Positions 22,105-34,084 of a DNA stretch of 64,000 bases are shown here, in pieces. Below the pieces are notes generated by a model, which did no database searches, was not told the origin of the DNA, and saw only the letters and a list, made by a program, of their open reading frames with translations. The DNA lies in assembly GCA_021613335.1 (NCBI GenBank), contig JAJTWR010000284.1, positions 106,001-170,000 on the forward strand, given 5' to 3'. The position numbers and the translations under genes were made by a program. The DNA is from Whitmania pigra (lineage: Eukaryota; Annelida; Clitellata; Hirudinida; Haemopidae). The number at the start of each line of letters is the position of its first letter. Position 1 is the stretch's first letter.

Positions 22105-23227
22105 TATTCTTTTAAATTCTGTTTAGATCTTCCACCAGTTTTACAACACCTCCATTGAGTGCTGGACTGAGAGGAAAGGACGATGAAGCGTCAAGAAAAT
22201 CTTGCGTCAATTGACCACCATTGAGAAATAAATTGTAATTGTTATTAAAAACAACACTTATACATACAAACACGCAGATAATGTTTAATAATTTTTAATA
22301 ACCATAATACCAAATAACAACAAATAATTCTAACAACAACAACTAATATTAATAATAAAGAATAACAACAAATGTTAATAATCGATCCATGATGGATCGA
22401 GAACCATTTCCAAAATGTTAATCTTCTTCCTGAATATGTCCTCCAAATAAGATGAGGTCAACTTGGGTTATGGTTAGGGGTACTGGGCTGGACTTGGGAC
22501 AGATTGGGTGGATTTAGAAGAAGGATGGATGGATAGGCGGATGAATGGAGAGATGTTTCTGAAGCTCATTTGTAATCTGCAGAATTATCTGCACCGAATA
22601 TATTCGGACAGACAATCAATCTTTGTACCCGTGGTTCATGGGTTTCTGTTTGTTTATTAAATTATCATAAATATTATCACTGCGATATTTCCATTGCATT
22701 TCATTCAAATATCTGAAACTCGATTTAAATCTGCTTTATTTACACCAATGATAAGCTTCCCGGCCTTTGTATGTATGCATAAAAACAGCCTCAATTTTTT
22801 CATTATAATTTGACAAAGAGAAACTAAATAAATTACAGCATCTAACAAACAAGAAATAATAATATTGCAATATAATAATAAATAATAAATTTGTAATCAA
22901 AAGTATTAAGAGTATCAAGAAAATAACGAGGCAGGATCAGTTGATGGACAACAAGTGATTGATTGCAACGAAGACCCTCCACATCATCCAATAATTTCTC
23001 AGATTTATCAGCTTCCGATCAACTTTATTTCTCCATTTTTTATTCTTTCTTTAAAATCATAAATTGTAAAATATTTTAAATTTATTTGTAACGAAATTGT
23101 TAATAACAGCACCGATAATCATGACAACAATAATAACAAGCTAATTCTGAATAATAAATTACTAATACATATTGCTTATTCATCTAATGCCGGTTAGAAT
23201 CTGTAATATAATATTAAGATGTTTATT

Positions 23228-23378
23228 TGTACAGCGCCATAAGCTTAAGCGTCATGGGCGCCCAACCATTTGTATAGCGCCGCATCCAGGGGCGGTTTGT
23301 GGCGGTTCAAGCTGGGTCGCGAACCCGACACTGTTGATTATACAGTTGTTCGCGGGCACGCTACCCTCTTGAGCCAAC
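23228..23378 (-). mobile_element. tRNA-like SINE, copy 3 (reverse orientation)
   Basis: Read on the minus strand it contains GTCGGGTTCGCGACCCAGCT (B-box-like), CCGCCAC, GGATGCGGCGCTATACAAAT and a tail with TATGGCGCTGTACAAAT. These blocks match copy 4 nearly base for base. Confidence 0.75.
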
Positions 23379-23769
23379 TTGCACACATTGTAATTATTGT
23401 AATAATTTCTCAAAAAAAGCTCTTAACGGTTCAATTCACTGTTGTACATACAATGTGTATTTATTTAAACTGTAATAAAATAAATATTACAACAACACAA
23501 ATTTGTTTGCATATTTATGCAAAACACATTTTGAAGTTCGACCAATTTTTTTTACGGAGGACCACCTCTAAAATAAAACAACAGCAACAATCCGGATGTT
23601 GATGGATTGAATCAATATCATGTCGACAACAATGAAGGCTGAACTGAGTGGACCTCACTGTGCCACGTGACGAAGAGGTTGCCAATAACAACGGAAGAAA
23701 TAAATTTTCAAGTTCTCTTTTGATGCTTACAAATATGCTTGAAAGTTGATTGGATGGTTTATTCAGAGC

Positions 23770-23830
23770 AACAATGATGACGACGATGATGATGATGATG
23801 ATTATGACGACGACGACGACGATGATGATA

Positions 23831-23868
<38 letters not shown>
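23770..23868. repeat. (GAT/GAC)n array
   Basis: Impure GAT and GAC units interrupted by GATTATGAC; about 100 bp. ORFs across it are His/Ile-rich shadows. Confidence 0.93.
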
Positions 23869-23992
23869 TAAAATTATTACGAGGGTGATGATGATGGTAG
23901 TGGTGAGGATGACTGTAATGACAACATGACGATGAATGATACAAGCATCGGCATTCATGCTTTATTAAAACGTCTATTTAGGGACAATACTC

Positions 23993-24398
23993 TTGGGTTA
24001 CTCTGACCGAGTATTCGTCTATTATCCATCCATCCATCCATCCAACCATCCATCCATCCATCCATCCATCCATCCATCCATCCATCCATCCATCCATCCA
24101 TCCATCCATCCATCCATCCATCCATCCATCCATCCATCCATCCATCCATCCATCCATCCATCCATCCATCCATCCATCCATCCATCCATCCATCCATCCA
24201 TCCATCCATCCATCCATCCATCCATCCATCCATCCATCCATCCATCCATCCATCCATCCATCCATCCATCCATCCATCCATCCATCCATCCATCCATCCA
24301 TCCATCCATCCATCCATCCATCCATCCATCCATCCATCCATCCATCCATCCATCCATCCATCCATCCATCCATCCATCCATCCATCCATCCATCCATC
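23993..24398. repeat. (ATCC)n array with a conserved flank
   Basis: The flank TTGGGTTACTCTGACCGAG (23993-24011) leads into about 370 bp of nearly pure ATCC units (24025-24398) with one AACC variant early on. The same flank precedes another ATCC array at 42847, so flank and array appear to move or amplify together. Open frames here (Trp-Met-Asp-Gly or Ile-His-Pro-Ser) are artefacts. Confidence 0.95.
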
Positions 24399-25051
24399 TT
24401 TTTGAGAATTCGTCATAAGAAGAATAATAAGATTTTACTTTAAATTAAAATAAAGTTTAAATTACTAGAATGTTCAAACAATGAAGTGTTAAAAGAGATT
24501 AATTTACATGGCCCCAAGCATTTAGCATCAGAGGCGTCAAATAATCCCACCGAGATAACATTGCAAAGCAGCAATTTGGAATTATTGATTGACTTCAGAC
24601 ATGGATGATTTGTTTTGGTCACTAATTTAAGGAATACATTAAGAGTAATTAATTAAAATGATTTGAAACATTAAGCTTATGAAATCATTTTTATTTTAAT
24701 ATTTATTGTCAGAGATTAAAATTAAGCTCATAGATGTAGTTGGCGATAATATTTTTGAATTTTATCTCGCATTTCTGGTTGAAAGATCAAAGAAGTGAAT
24801 ATCTCGTTAATCGAAAATCTATAATTCCAATCCAGCTCTTCCAAAAATCAATAGATTTCCTGACATTGTTTCCAATGATAATGATCGTTTCCAGGAGAAT
24901 CTTTGCGATATTAACTCATTTAAAAGTTGATGAACTGAAAATAATCTAGAATTAAATTCCAATGGCTTTTTCCTCCGATAAGTTTGTTTTGTTTAATTTA
25001 ATTCATCAGACATGTTTTTCGCTTTTAAATTGTGAGATAAAAGATATCATA

Positions 25052-25057
25052 ATAATG

Positions 25058-25141
<84 letters not shown>

Positions 25142-25154
25142 TAATAATAATAAT
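25052..25154. repeat. (AAT)n array
   Basis: About 100 bp of AAT units with two TAAATAA slips. Confidence 0.95.
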
Positions 25155-26311
25155 GAATATTTTAAAATAATTAATAATCCGATAATGCCTGATCTCTGGT
25201 CGCAAAAGACAGAAAAAATTGCTTTAATTAAAATAATTTTCTATTAATAATAATTATTTGTTTAATTTTTAAATAATTATTTAGTTTATAATAACAATGA
25301 TTATTAAAATTGACAATTATTAATATTAAAAGTAATAAAATAAACACTAAATTTATATTGCACTGCCTTTAAATTCAAATAGTTCAGTATTTAAAATATT
25401 TCGATAAAAGTTTCGGTGAATAGTTAAATAATTTAATTTCATACAATTCATTTTGTGATAAATAACAATTTATTTTCAAAACATTGAAAATATTTGAAAA
25501 AGACGATTTCAAGCAACTTATTTGATTTTTGTTATTTGAACGTTTAAGTGAGAGTAGAATGATATTCAAATATTTATGAAAACAAATTTTATCGCTTATA
25601 TTATAAATACAAAAAATTAAATTTTATTTTTAAAAATACTTTTTCGTATTTAACTTTTTATTACTTTTTATTTCTTTTGCTTTATAAAAATGCCAGGATT
25701 TTGAAGATTTAATTGCCAAAATTATGGCATGGAACCATTACCTTAATGGAATTAATTCAATTATTTATTCCATGATTTTTGAATTATTTACTAATTATTA
25801 TTAATTCTTGCTAATTTGCTTTATTAATTTTATTTAATTATTTTTATGTTTTAGCATAACTCTAAAAAATTACAAATAACAAATTTCAAACAACATATAC
25901 TAATAATAATAAATGATCATAAATTTATAAATAAAATGAATATTTTATTCATGATTCTGATGGATGAAGCCTGAAAATAAACACAAAAGTTGATATTTTG
26001 AAGATCCCTCAGTTACTTAATTTTAATTGAACTGCAGATAAGAAAAAAGGATTTAAAGAAAATTTAAAAGGCGAAAATTATTTAATTTTAAAATGGTCGT
26101 CCTTCATGTTTTTAAAATAATTTTCAACGGACAGGAAAAGAATTAAATCCTGATCAAAAATTGGCCTCCATTTTTGAAGAAAGATTGGGTCCCTTTTAAC
26201 GCCTGCTTTTCAATTTTCGACATTGGATGTTGTTGTTGTTGTTCTAATTAAATGAACACACACAAATAGCATTATTCACATTAGTTATAATCTGTCTGTG
26301 TTAATAAGTAA

Positions 26312-26687
26312 CAAATTACTTAGTGCGTTAGATTAAATTATTGTTAAATTAATTTATTCATTTATACTCAAAATATGGTTTTGATTATCATTAGAATATC
26401 TGAATAAATAATATAAAATTAAAATGTTATTATTTTTAGAATCATTTTTTTGAAAAATTAGTGAGTTTGATAATATAAAAAAACCAGAAAAAAATTAAAC
26501 AAATTATTTAGTGCGTTAGATTAAATTATTGTTAAATTAATTTATTCATTTATACTCAAAATATGGTTTTGATTATCATTAGAATATCTGAATAAATAAT
26601 ATAAAATTAAAATGTTATTATTTTTAGAATCATGTTTTTGAAAAATTAGTGAGTTTGATAATATCAAAAAAAATCAGAAAAAAATTA
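26312..26687. repeat. Tandem duplication, 188-bp unit, two copies
   Basis: The segment containing TAGTGCGTTAGATTAAATTA recurs 188 bp downstream with only a few differences, through GAATCATnTTTTTGAAAAAT and GTGAGTTTGATAATAT. The high identity suggests a recent duplication. Confidence 0.93.
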
Positions 26688-27300
26688 AACTTAAAGGTTT
26701 TGTAATCAAAAACATTTAATCTAACATTGAGTCCGTAAAGGCGTCAAATTGGATTTAATGTTAAACTCGTGTCATTATTTTCTTCAATAAATTTATAAAT
26801 TTATTTATTTGATTATAGTTCTTTGCAATTTCTTCAATAAATCAGATTAACAAACAAATATTTTCTCCGCGGTTACCATTTACAGGTGGAAATTGAAATT
26901 AATGAATTTTTAAAGCCTTCATAAATGCATTTACTTTTTAATATTCAAAATAAAAAATGATAAAAAATAAATTCTTATGTACTACTTAATATATAATTAC
27001 TACTTAATTACTATTTAATAATATTATTATTTAAGTAATACTTAACTTATTTTAATAATAATAATAATAATAATTATAATAAAATAATATTAACAAAATA
27101 TCAACATCGTCTTTAGTTAGGCGAATCAGTTGGTCATCGACTCATTATCTCGGACATCGCAAATTCCTTGATAATTTGGATGATATCTTTGTCTTAAATA
27201 CTGTTCCTGTTACGAAATATTTTTATTTTTCGACTTTTTTCCGTTTTTTGCTTTTCGTTCTCCGTGAACTCAATAATTCTTTAATCCGTTCATTGAGGAG

Positions 27301-27433
27301 TTAATTAATTAAAAATTAATTTAAACAATTAATTAATTTAAAAATTAATTTAAACAATTAATTTAAACAATTCATTAATTTAAAAATTAATTTAAACAAA
27401 TAATTAATTTAAAAATTAATTTAAACAATTAAT
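27301..27433. repeat. Minisatellite of TTAATTTAAAAATTAATTTAAACAA units
   Basis: Four to five imperfect units of about 30 bp; almost entirely A and T. Confidence 0.85.
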
Positions 27434-27652
27434 GACAATTAATTTGTCAATCAAATAAATTGATTCATTTATGTTACTCTCATTCAATCGCTAGACCATC
27501 CATCCATTCCATTATCCACCCATTTCACCCATTTCATTTTTCTGAGGTTATTAGTTCTTGCCATGACGTGGATTCTCTCAGTTATTTTCAAAAACTGTAA
27601 CCGTTTTCATGAATTCCTTCGAGATGACGACCATCATCATCATCATCATGCA

Positions 27653-27776
27653 AGTTAGCTCAGAGTTTAGCATGCCTGGGAGCGACGGTAAAAGCAGCAT
27701 TCGTTACGTGTCGCGTTCGCGACACAGCTTGCACCGCCACGAAGTGCCCCTTGGATGCGGCGCTATACAAATGGAC
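27653..27776 (+). mobile_element. tRNA-like SINE, copy 4, with an (ATT)n tail
   Basis: Begins AGTTAGCTCAGAG (like a tRNA A-box region), has the B-box-like GTCGCGTTCGCGACACAGCT, then CACCGCCACGAAG and GGATGCGGCGCTATACAAAT followed by GGAC, and passes straight into (ATT)n. The tRNA-like head is best preserved in this copy. Confidence 0.8.
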
Positions 27777-28026
<250 letters not shown>

Positions 28027-28317
28027 ATTATTAATGTTAACCAAATGAAATCCCTACTCCAGCTCATCCAATATCGAATTATCACCCACCTCTATTGTGC
28101 TCCAAATAAGAATAATTAATATTAATGACACTCTAAAAATAAAACTGCCATTAAAATGTGACGGAAAGGTAGAAATACTTTTTTTTTAATTTCTGCTCCA
28201 AGAAAGTGGCAGGAAATGGAATGGAGGAAGGAAGAGATGAAAATGGATTAGAATCCCGTCGTGTCGAGGAGCGATCAATTGAGTGGGAAGGAGAGGTCGT
28301 ACCACTTCTCGAAACCA

Positions 28318-28399
28318 GGGGGGGAGGACGGGGGGGGGGGAGGTGTGGAGGGGGTGGAGGGGGTGGTGTGGAGGGGGTGGAGGGGGTGGAGGGGGTGGT
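28318..28399 (+). repeat. G-rich GGAGGGGGTGG minisatellite
   Basis: A poly-G run (at least ten G) is followed by repeated GTGGAGGGGGTGGAGGGGGT. Many G-runs on one strand make a G-quadruplex possible. The Pro-rich ORFs on the other strand are shadows. Confidence 0.9.
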
Positions 28400-30510
28400 A
28401 CGATAGTCGCGTGACCGAGAAGTAGAGGCGCCATGTGGCTGCGGCAAATGGTAATTGAATTTCATTTGGTGCTGTTTGGTGATTAACACTCGGCCATGAT
28501 GAACAACAGCCATATCATCGTTTCTGTAATTGCCAGTGAATTGTGAATTGTAAAATGTTTGAATAATTACAAATTATACTAGTAAATTACAAATTGTGAT
28601 TGGAAATTGCAAATTACAGATGTAAATTTTGAATGTATCGAATGAAATCTCAAACTGTAACCGTAATTGTAAATTGTACATGTAAATTATAAATTATAAT
28701 TGTAAATTGTCCTAGCGCTTGTGAGGGATGACGCTGATGACGTTCAAAATCAACAATTAAAGGACGAGAGTCAATCAATCAGTTGAAGTCGTTAAAATCG
28801 ATTGAAGAACGCAACGTCGTGGAGTCAAAGTACCCAAATTGTTGTCATTGTCTTCTCTAATCAGGATCGATGACGTCATCAATGACTGTAAGAATCTTCG
28901 ACCCCGTGAATGAGCGATGATAAGGGCTTGTTTGGAATTGGAAAGACCGGCATGTCATTAAAGTACGAGCTGATTCATACGTTCATTCATTCACTCATCC
29001 ATTCACTCATCCATTCATTTTTTAATATCATCCTTTCTCTATGTTCTCCATGGGATGTGTTCATTATTTGTAAAAGCATGTAAATCAGATGAGATTGTTT
29101 CCAAAAGTTTTTACAAAATTTAAGCATTCCTGAAAAATAATTGATTAATACTGCGCTATATTTTTTCAAAGAAATCAAAATCACGAATTAAAAAAAACGA
29201 TGTTTTTAAATGATAAATATCGAGGGAGCCTTACCGGGATGAGTTGACGAAAAATAAAAAGGTTTTTTTTCAAATCAAGGATGAAAAACTCCGATAATCT
29301 ATCATCATTCGAAAGAAAATTGAGAAATAAATTGAATAATTTCGGAAAAGACAAAATAATTTTCAAAGGCCATTTATAATCCGAGGCGCTTTTATTACAC
29401 CCTCGAAGCCCTTAAGTCCGGTTCTGACTCTGCTAAGCGGTTTCCGTCAGAACTATCGCTTTGGATGGATGTTCCCAAGTAATACCTTCAGAACATCGGG
29501 CAGTCGTTACCGATTCACAATGGTTATACGATGCTGCTGATAAATCAACTAAGCTTTTTTTACCCATTTCCTGGCATCATATCCGACTAATGGAAGGAAA
29601 TGATGGATGAAACTTACCAGGGAGTTGCATTGATTTGTTCCTGTCAGTTCCAATGATTCATTCACTGTCGCCATCAACAGCCTCTTTCTAGGCATCCTTT
29701 CGTGAATGGATTTCAATGTTTGAAAGGCCCTCTAAATGCATAGAAATGGTTATTGCGAGACCCCAGCACTTCCACTTGGAGATTGCTCGAGGCACGAAGC
29801 TGAGAATATAAAAATTATCATTAACCAAGAAAGTATTATGAAATGTCAGCTCTGAATGTGTTTAAAAGTGAAACTGTCTTGAAGTCGTAAATAAAGAGGA
29901 CGGAAATGGAAAGTCAAAGCAATCGTTTTAATTATATTTAAGTTATATTTAATTTACAAATTTTAAAGAATAACAAAAACAACTTGATCAAGATAAGTGA
30001 CGAATGTCGTTCTTGAGGAATCCCATCGGATGCATGAACTTGCAACGAAACTCTGGAAATTCCAGAAAATTAATTCGAACAACGCCAATTGGGGGGAACA
30101 AACAGAGCTTATTTAAAAGAGAAAAACACGAGCAGGGAGAAACATTGAAAAGTAAACAATTAAATTAATTAAATTAAAAGTAAAAAGTTAACTAAAGTAA
30201 ATAACAAATAACAATAATAAGGAATAATTAAAAAACAACAACAAATTTCTCCACTTTTTTGGATAGATGAACTTCATGCGTCTCCCTGGAAAAACATGAA
30301 ATTAAAATCCCTTGAAATTCTGCGTGAAAAGAATCCTTGAGGGTGCCTAAACACAGCCTCGGATGAAATGTAATAAAAATTTACATCTCCAGTCAAACGA
30401 GAGATTACAAACCGCCATTCTTGGCATTGATTTCGTGTCTGCAGTGAAACGTGGCCATATTAGTTTATGTTTTAAATTAACGATTAAATAAAAAACTGCC
30501 TGTTTTATAA
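28400..30510. other. Intergenic region without a recognisable gene
   Basis: Contains CATTCACTCATC repeats near 28981-29019 and somewhat GC-richer sequence around 29390-29800. No ORF, splice structure or RNA fold could be supported. Confidence 0.4.
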
Positions 30511-30515
30511 TTATT

Positions 30516-30597
<82 letters not shown>

Positions 30598-30649
30598 TAT
30601 TATTATTATTATATTATTATTATTATTATTAATTATTATTATTATTATG

Positions 30650-30686
<37 letters not shown>

Positions 30687-30701
30687 ATATTATTATTATT
30701 A

Positions 30702-30740
<39 letters not shown>

Positions 30741-30812
30741 TATTATTATTATTATTATTATTATTTATTATTATTATTATTATATTATTATTATTATTAT
30801 TATTATTATTAT
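30511..30812. repeat. (ATT)n array
   Basis: About 300 bp of ATT units broken by AATTATT and TATATTATT slips and one GATT interruption. Confidence 0.96.
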
Positions 30813-31784
30813 CATGATGTATCAGTCAAGTCTTTTATAAGTTCAAGTTAATTACTGCCAACCATTTGAATTAAGAACATTTGCTAATCGTAAGGATCTA
30901 AATGTTTTAGACAAAGATTTTCGATATTTAACATATTGTTTGTTAAACTATTCTACAATAACGATTGAAATAATAATATTAATAATACTAATAACAATAT
31001 TAATAATTTTCGACGCCAAATAATTTGCAAATGAACGTATTAAATATTTTATTATCGTTTTCCTTTTTGTACCAAAAACTTATTTATTTTGTATTTCATT
31101 GGTACTCATGAACGTTATTTTAGAAATCAAAACTTGAATTTGTAATGTAAATTCGATTGAAATTATTATTTAATAATTAAAGAAAATTGTTAGCTTCAAA
31201 AGAAAACATAAATTGAAAAAAAAAGATTTAAATTTTTGCAAATTCACTTTTAAATCCAGGGTGAACCTCATTAAGTATTCCAAAATCTAAAAGTGCCTCG
31301 TCTTTTGTTTGCTGTCTTGTTTTGCATTTATGTATAATTTTGTATTTAATATATATTTTTTAAAGACAGTGTGGATTACTCCTCTGAGCTCCCGTAGAGC
31401 TACAAACATGCCACTGAAGAATGCCAACGTTTCATAAACAAAGCGAATGAATACAAACGAATTATGGAACTATTTTTTAAACGGTTATTATTTATCGAAA
31501 TTAAATGTCTTCATTTAAAAACTCAATACAATCACCTAATAATTTTAAAGTACAATTTCTGCTTTGTTAAGTCCAAATGTCCAATGACATTCATGAGAAT
31601 GAACTTGACATCAGGAGTTGTACTTTGCAATGACGTGACCTTTACGAATGTGACCTCCAACTGCGCACTGTGACTGAGTGATGTATTCCTACGCAGAGAG
31701 GACAAGTGGAAAAACAGAAGTTGACGAGATGGGCGTCAAACATGCGACAGGGTTTTATACAGTCTATAACATTTCCGCGCCTGA
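30813..31784. other. Intergenic, no gene seen
   Basis: AT-rich; the only sizeable ORFs are uninformative. Confidence 0.4.
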
Positions 31785-31893
31785 CATCCGTGGTGATGAT
31801 GACGACGACGGCAGAGATAATAACGATGATGGTACTGGTGATGGTGATAATGACGACGACGGCGATGATGATGATTATGATGATGGTGGGGAT
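31785..31893. repeat. (GAT/GAC/GGT)n impure array
   Basis: GATGATGACGACGACGG and variants over about 110 bp. The Asp-rich and Met-rich frames here have no splice signals. Confidence 0.88.
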
Positions 31894-32187
31894 AATTAAT
31901 AATGACGATGCCAATAACTGGATTAAACGTGATGATACTCCACACGTTCAGATTCGCAGAGGATGGAAAAGTAGAAAACCAATGACATCGCAACAATGGA
32001 ATGAGCGAGCAGAAGTAGATCTGGTTATTATTAATTTTTTAAATTACATTTCAGATTATTTTGATTTTTTTTTTCATTCAAGCATTATCTTGTGTATGTG
32101 TTCACATTTGAATCATATTGATGGAGGCTTGGAATTCGCGAGAGACAAGATTCGTTGATAAATGTTGACCGGAAGCAAAACGTTGTC

Positions 32188-32342
32188 GATGATGATAATT
32201 ATGATGATGATGACGTTGTTGTTGATGATGATGATGACGACGACGACGGCGTTGGCGATGATGATGATAATGATGACGATGACGACATTGGTGATGATGA
32301 CGACGTCGACGATGATGGTGGTGATGATGATGACGATGACTG
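32188..32342. repeat. (GAT/GAC)n impure array
   Basis: GATGATGATGACGTTGTTG then GAT, GAC and GTC units for about 155 bp. Confidence 0.9.
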
Positions 32343-32500
32343 TTCTGATAATGAGGCAGAAGATAAAGCACGGGAGATAAAGGATTTTTATCGAAGGAAT
32401 GATGAGTGGAGCTTAGTGCTCATTTATGTTTTGCATGCTCCACATCGTTAGCATTTTATTCGTCATGACGACGCAGACAATGATGATGATGATATCGAGG

Positions 32501-32861
<361 letters not shown>

Positions 32862-33107
32862 GACAACAAAGAGAGTGCAAATCCATCAAATAAAGACAGA
32901 ATGATGGAGACAGATCGCAATTCAAGTGATCAAATCCTCGAATAGGTTGTGATGTTGTGATGCTGTGATCCACCTCTGGATCTTCAGATAAGGATGACGG
33001 ATTCTGTTAAATCCTAATTTGGATTCTTTTACTTAAATTTCCACAGAACTGTGCAACACAATTCTCTAAGGAGGATGAGATTTTATATAAGTTTTTAGTG
33101 CGAACTT

Positions 33108-34043
33108 AAACTAATGCATATTAACATATGCTTGCAATTTCTTTATGCGTGTAATGTGCTTTAATAAATAAGAATAATACATGGAAATTATCCGACTTTC
33201 ATTGGTATCCAAAATTGTGCGCATTTGAGTGTTGAGTCATGAATCCTCTTGTTCCTCTTGAACTGCAGCTCTTTCTCCCCAAATTGCTCTGATGACAATG
33301 TTTTGCCTCTTTTTGAAACGATCCAGCCACCCCTGACTTGCTTTAAAGTCAGGACGTCCTAACTTGTCAGCAAGGATGTCCGCTTTCTCCATCGGCAAGG
33401 GACCATTGACGGGAAGTTTTGTCGTTCGAGAATTTGTGAAACATTGAAGCACTGCATTGTCGACTTATTTGTGCCATTCTACGTTTTATTCTTGCTGGAT
33501 CAAAGACAGAATTCTCGCACATTTGCTTTATGTCGTCGGCCTTCTTTTTCCATCCGAAAATGGTGTTTTGTCGGAATTCCATGCTGAAGTCTAAGGTCTG
33601 CTGGTTTTGTTCCTTTTTCTGGCTGCAGTATGATTTTATACTTTTTCTCTATTGACTGATTATCCAGTTTTCTATTAACACAGACATTTGTAGAATGAAA
33701 AAAATAAACAGAGTAGCTAGAATAGCATGTTACTCCTCAGACAAAATCAACAAGACTGAATTTGGTTCGGTGACGTAAAAGAATCAAAATAACCAATGAG
33801 AAATTGCTACAACAACGTGGAAATTTGGCGGTTCCACTTCAAAGTCAGGGGGTCGAGATAACTGATGTAAAGTGGCAAATTTGACCATCTTTTGTGCTCG
33901 AGATATTAAGTTTCGGCGATATAAAAGCATCGACATAACCGATGAGAAAATGGTAAGACAAAGAGGGAATTTGGCGATTCCACTTCAAAAGCGTAGACTT
34001 AATAGGGTTGGTTAAACAAGATCGAGATAAGTGGGTTCCACTG
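33108..34043 (-). mobile_element. Tigger/pogo-like DNA transposon, degenerate, with transposase N-terminus
   Basis: On the minus strand the element starts at 34043 with CAGTGGAACCCACTTATCTC, has a long 5' region shared with copies at 39641 and 57939, and then transposase remnants. Around 33582-33470 FGWKKKADDIKQM and ARIKRR correspond to the psq/CENP-B N-terminal part. After a frameshift near 33450-33470 the frame ending at 33237 gives TTKLPVNGPLPMEKADILA and DFKASQGWLDRFKKR, the CENP-B-type HTH of Tigger/jerky proteins. The DDE catalytic domain is missing, and the 3' terminal repeat is absent, so the element is truncated and dead. Confidence 0.85.
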
Positions 34044-34084
34044 CATAATGCAGGGCAAAAGAAGGTGAGGTATGAATAACTTCA

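Larger units (their letters stand above)
19396..23227. other. AT-rich intergenic desert
   Basis: No gene is supported. It holds a short GGAT/GAAT repeat cluster (20136-20196), SINE copy 2, and a GAT-then-ATT microsatellite (22016-22104). The remaining ORFs are short and have no recognisable domain. Confidence 0.5.
24399..27652. other. Very AT-rich intergenic desert with tandem duplications
   Basis: No gene is supported. It contains an (AAT)n array at 25052-25154, a 188-bp tandem duplication at 26312-26687 and an ATTAATTTAAA minisatellite at 27301-27433. Confidence 0.5.

Noticed and set aside
23955..24418. Long Trp-Met-Asp-Gly and Ile-His-Pro-Ser frames on both strands
   Set aside because: Translations of (ATCC)n, open in several frames at once.
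32155..32451. Asp-rich ORFs at 31.7 and 32.2 kb that resemble the acidic tails of real genes here
   Set aside because: No acceptor or upstream coding sequence in the right frame; they lie within impure GAT arrays far from any exon.
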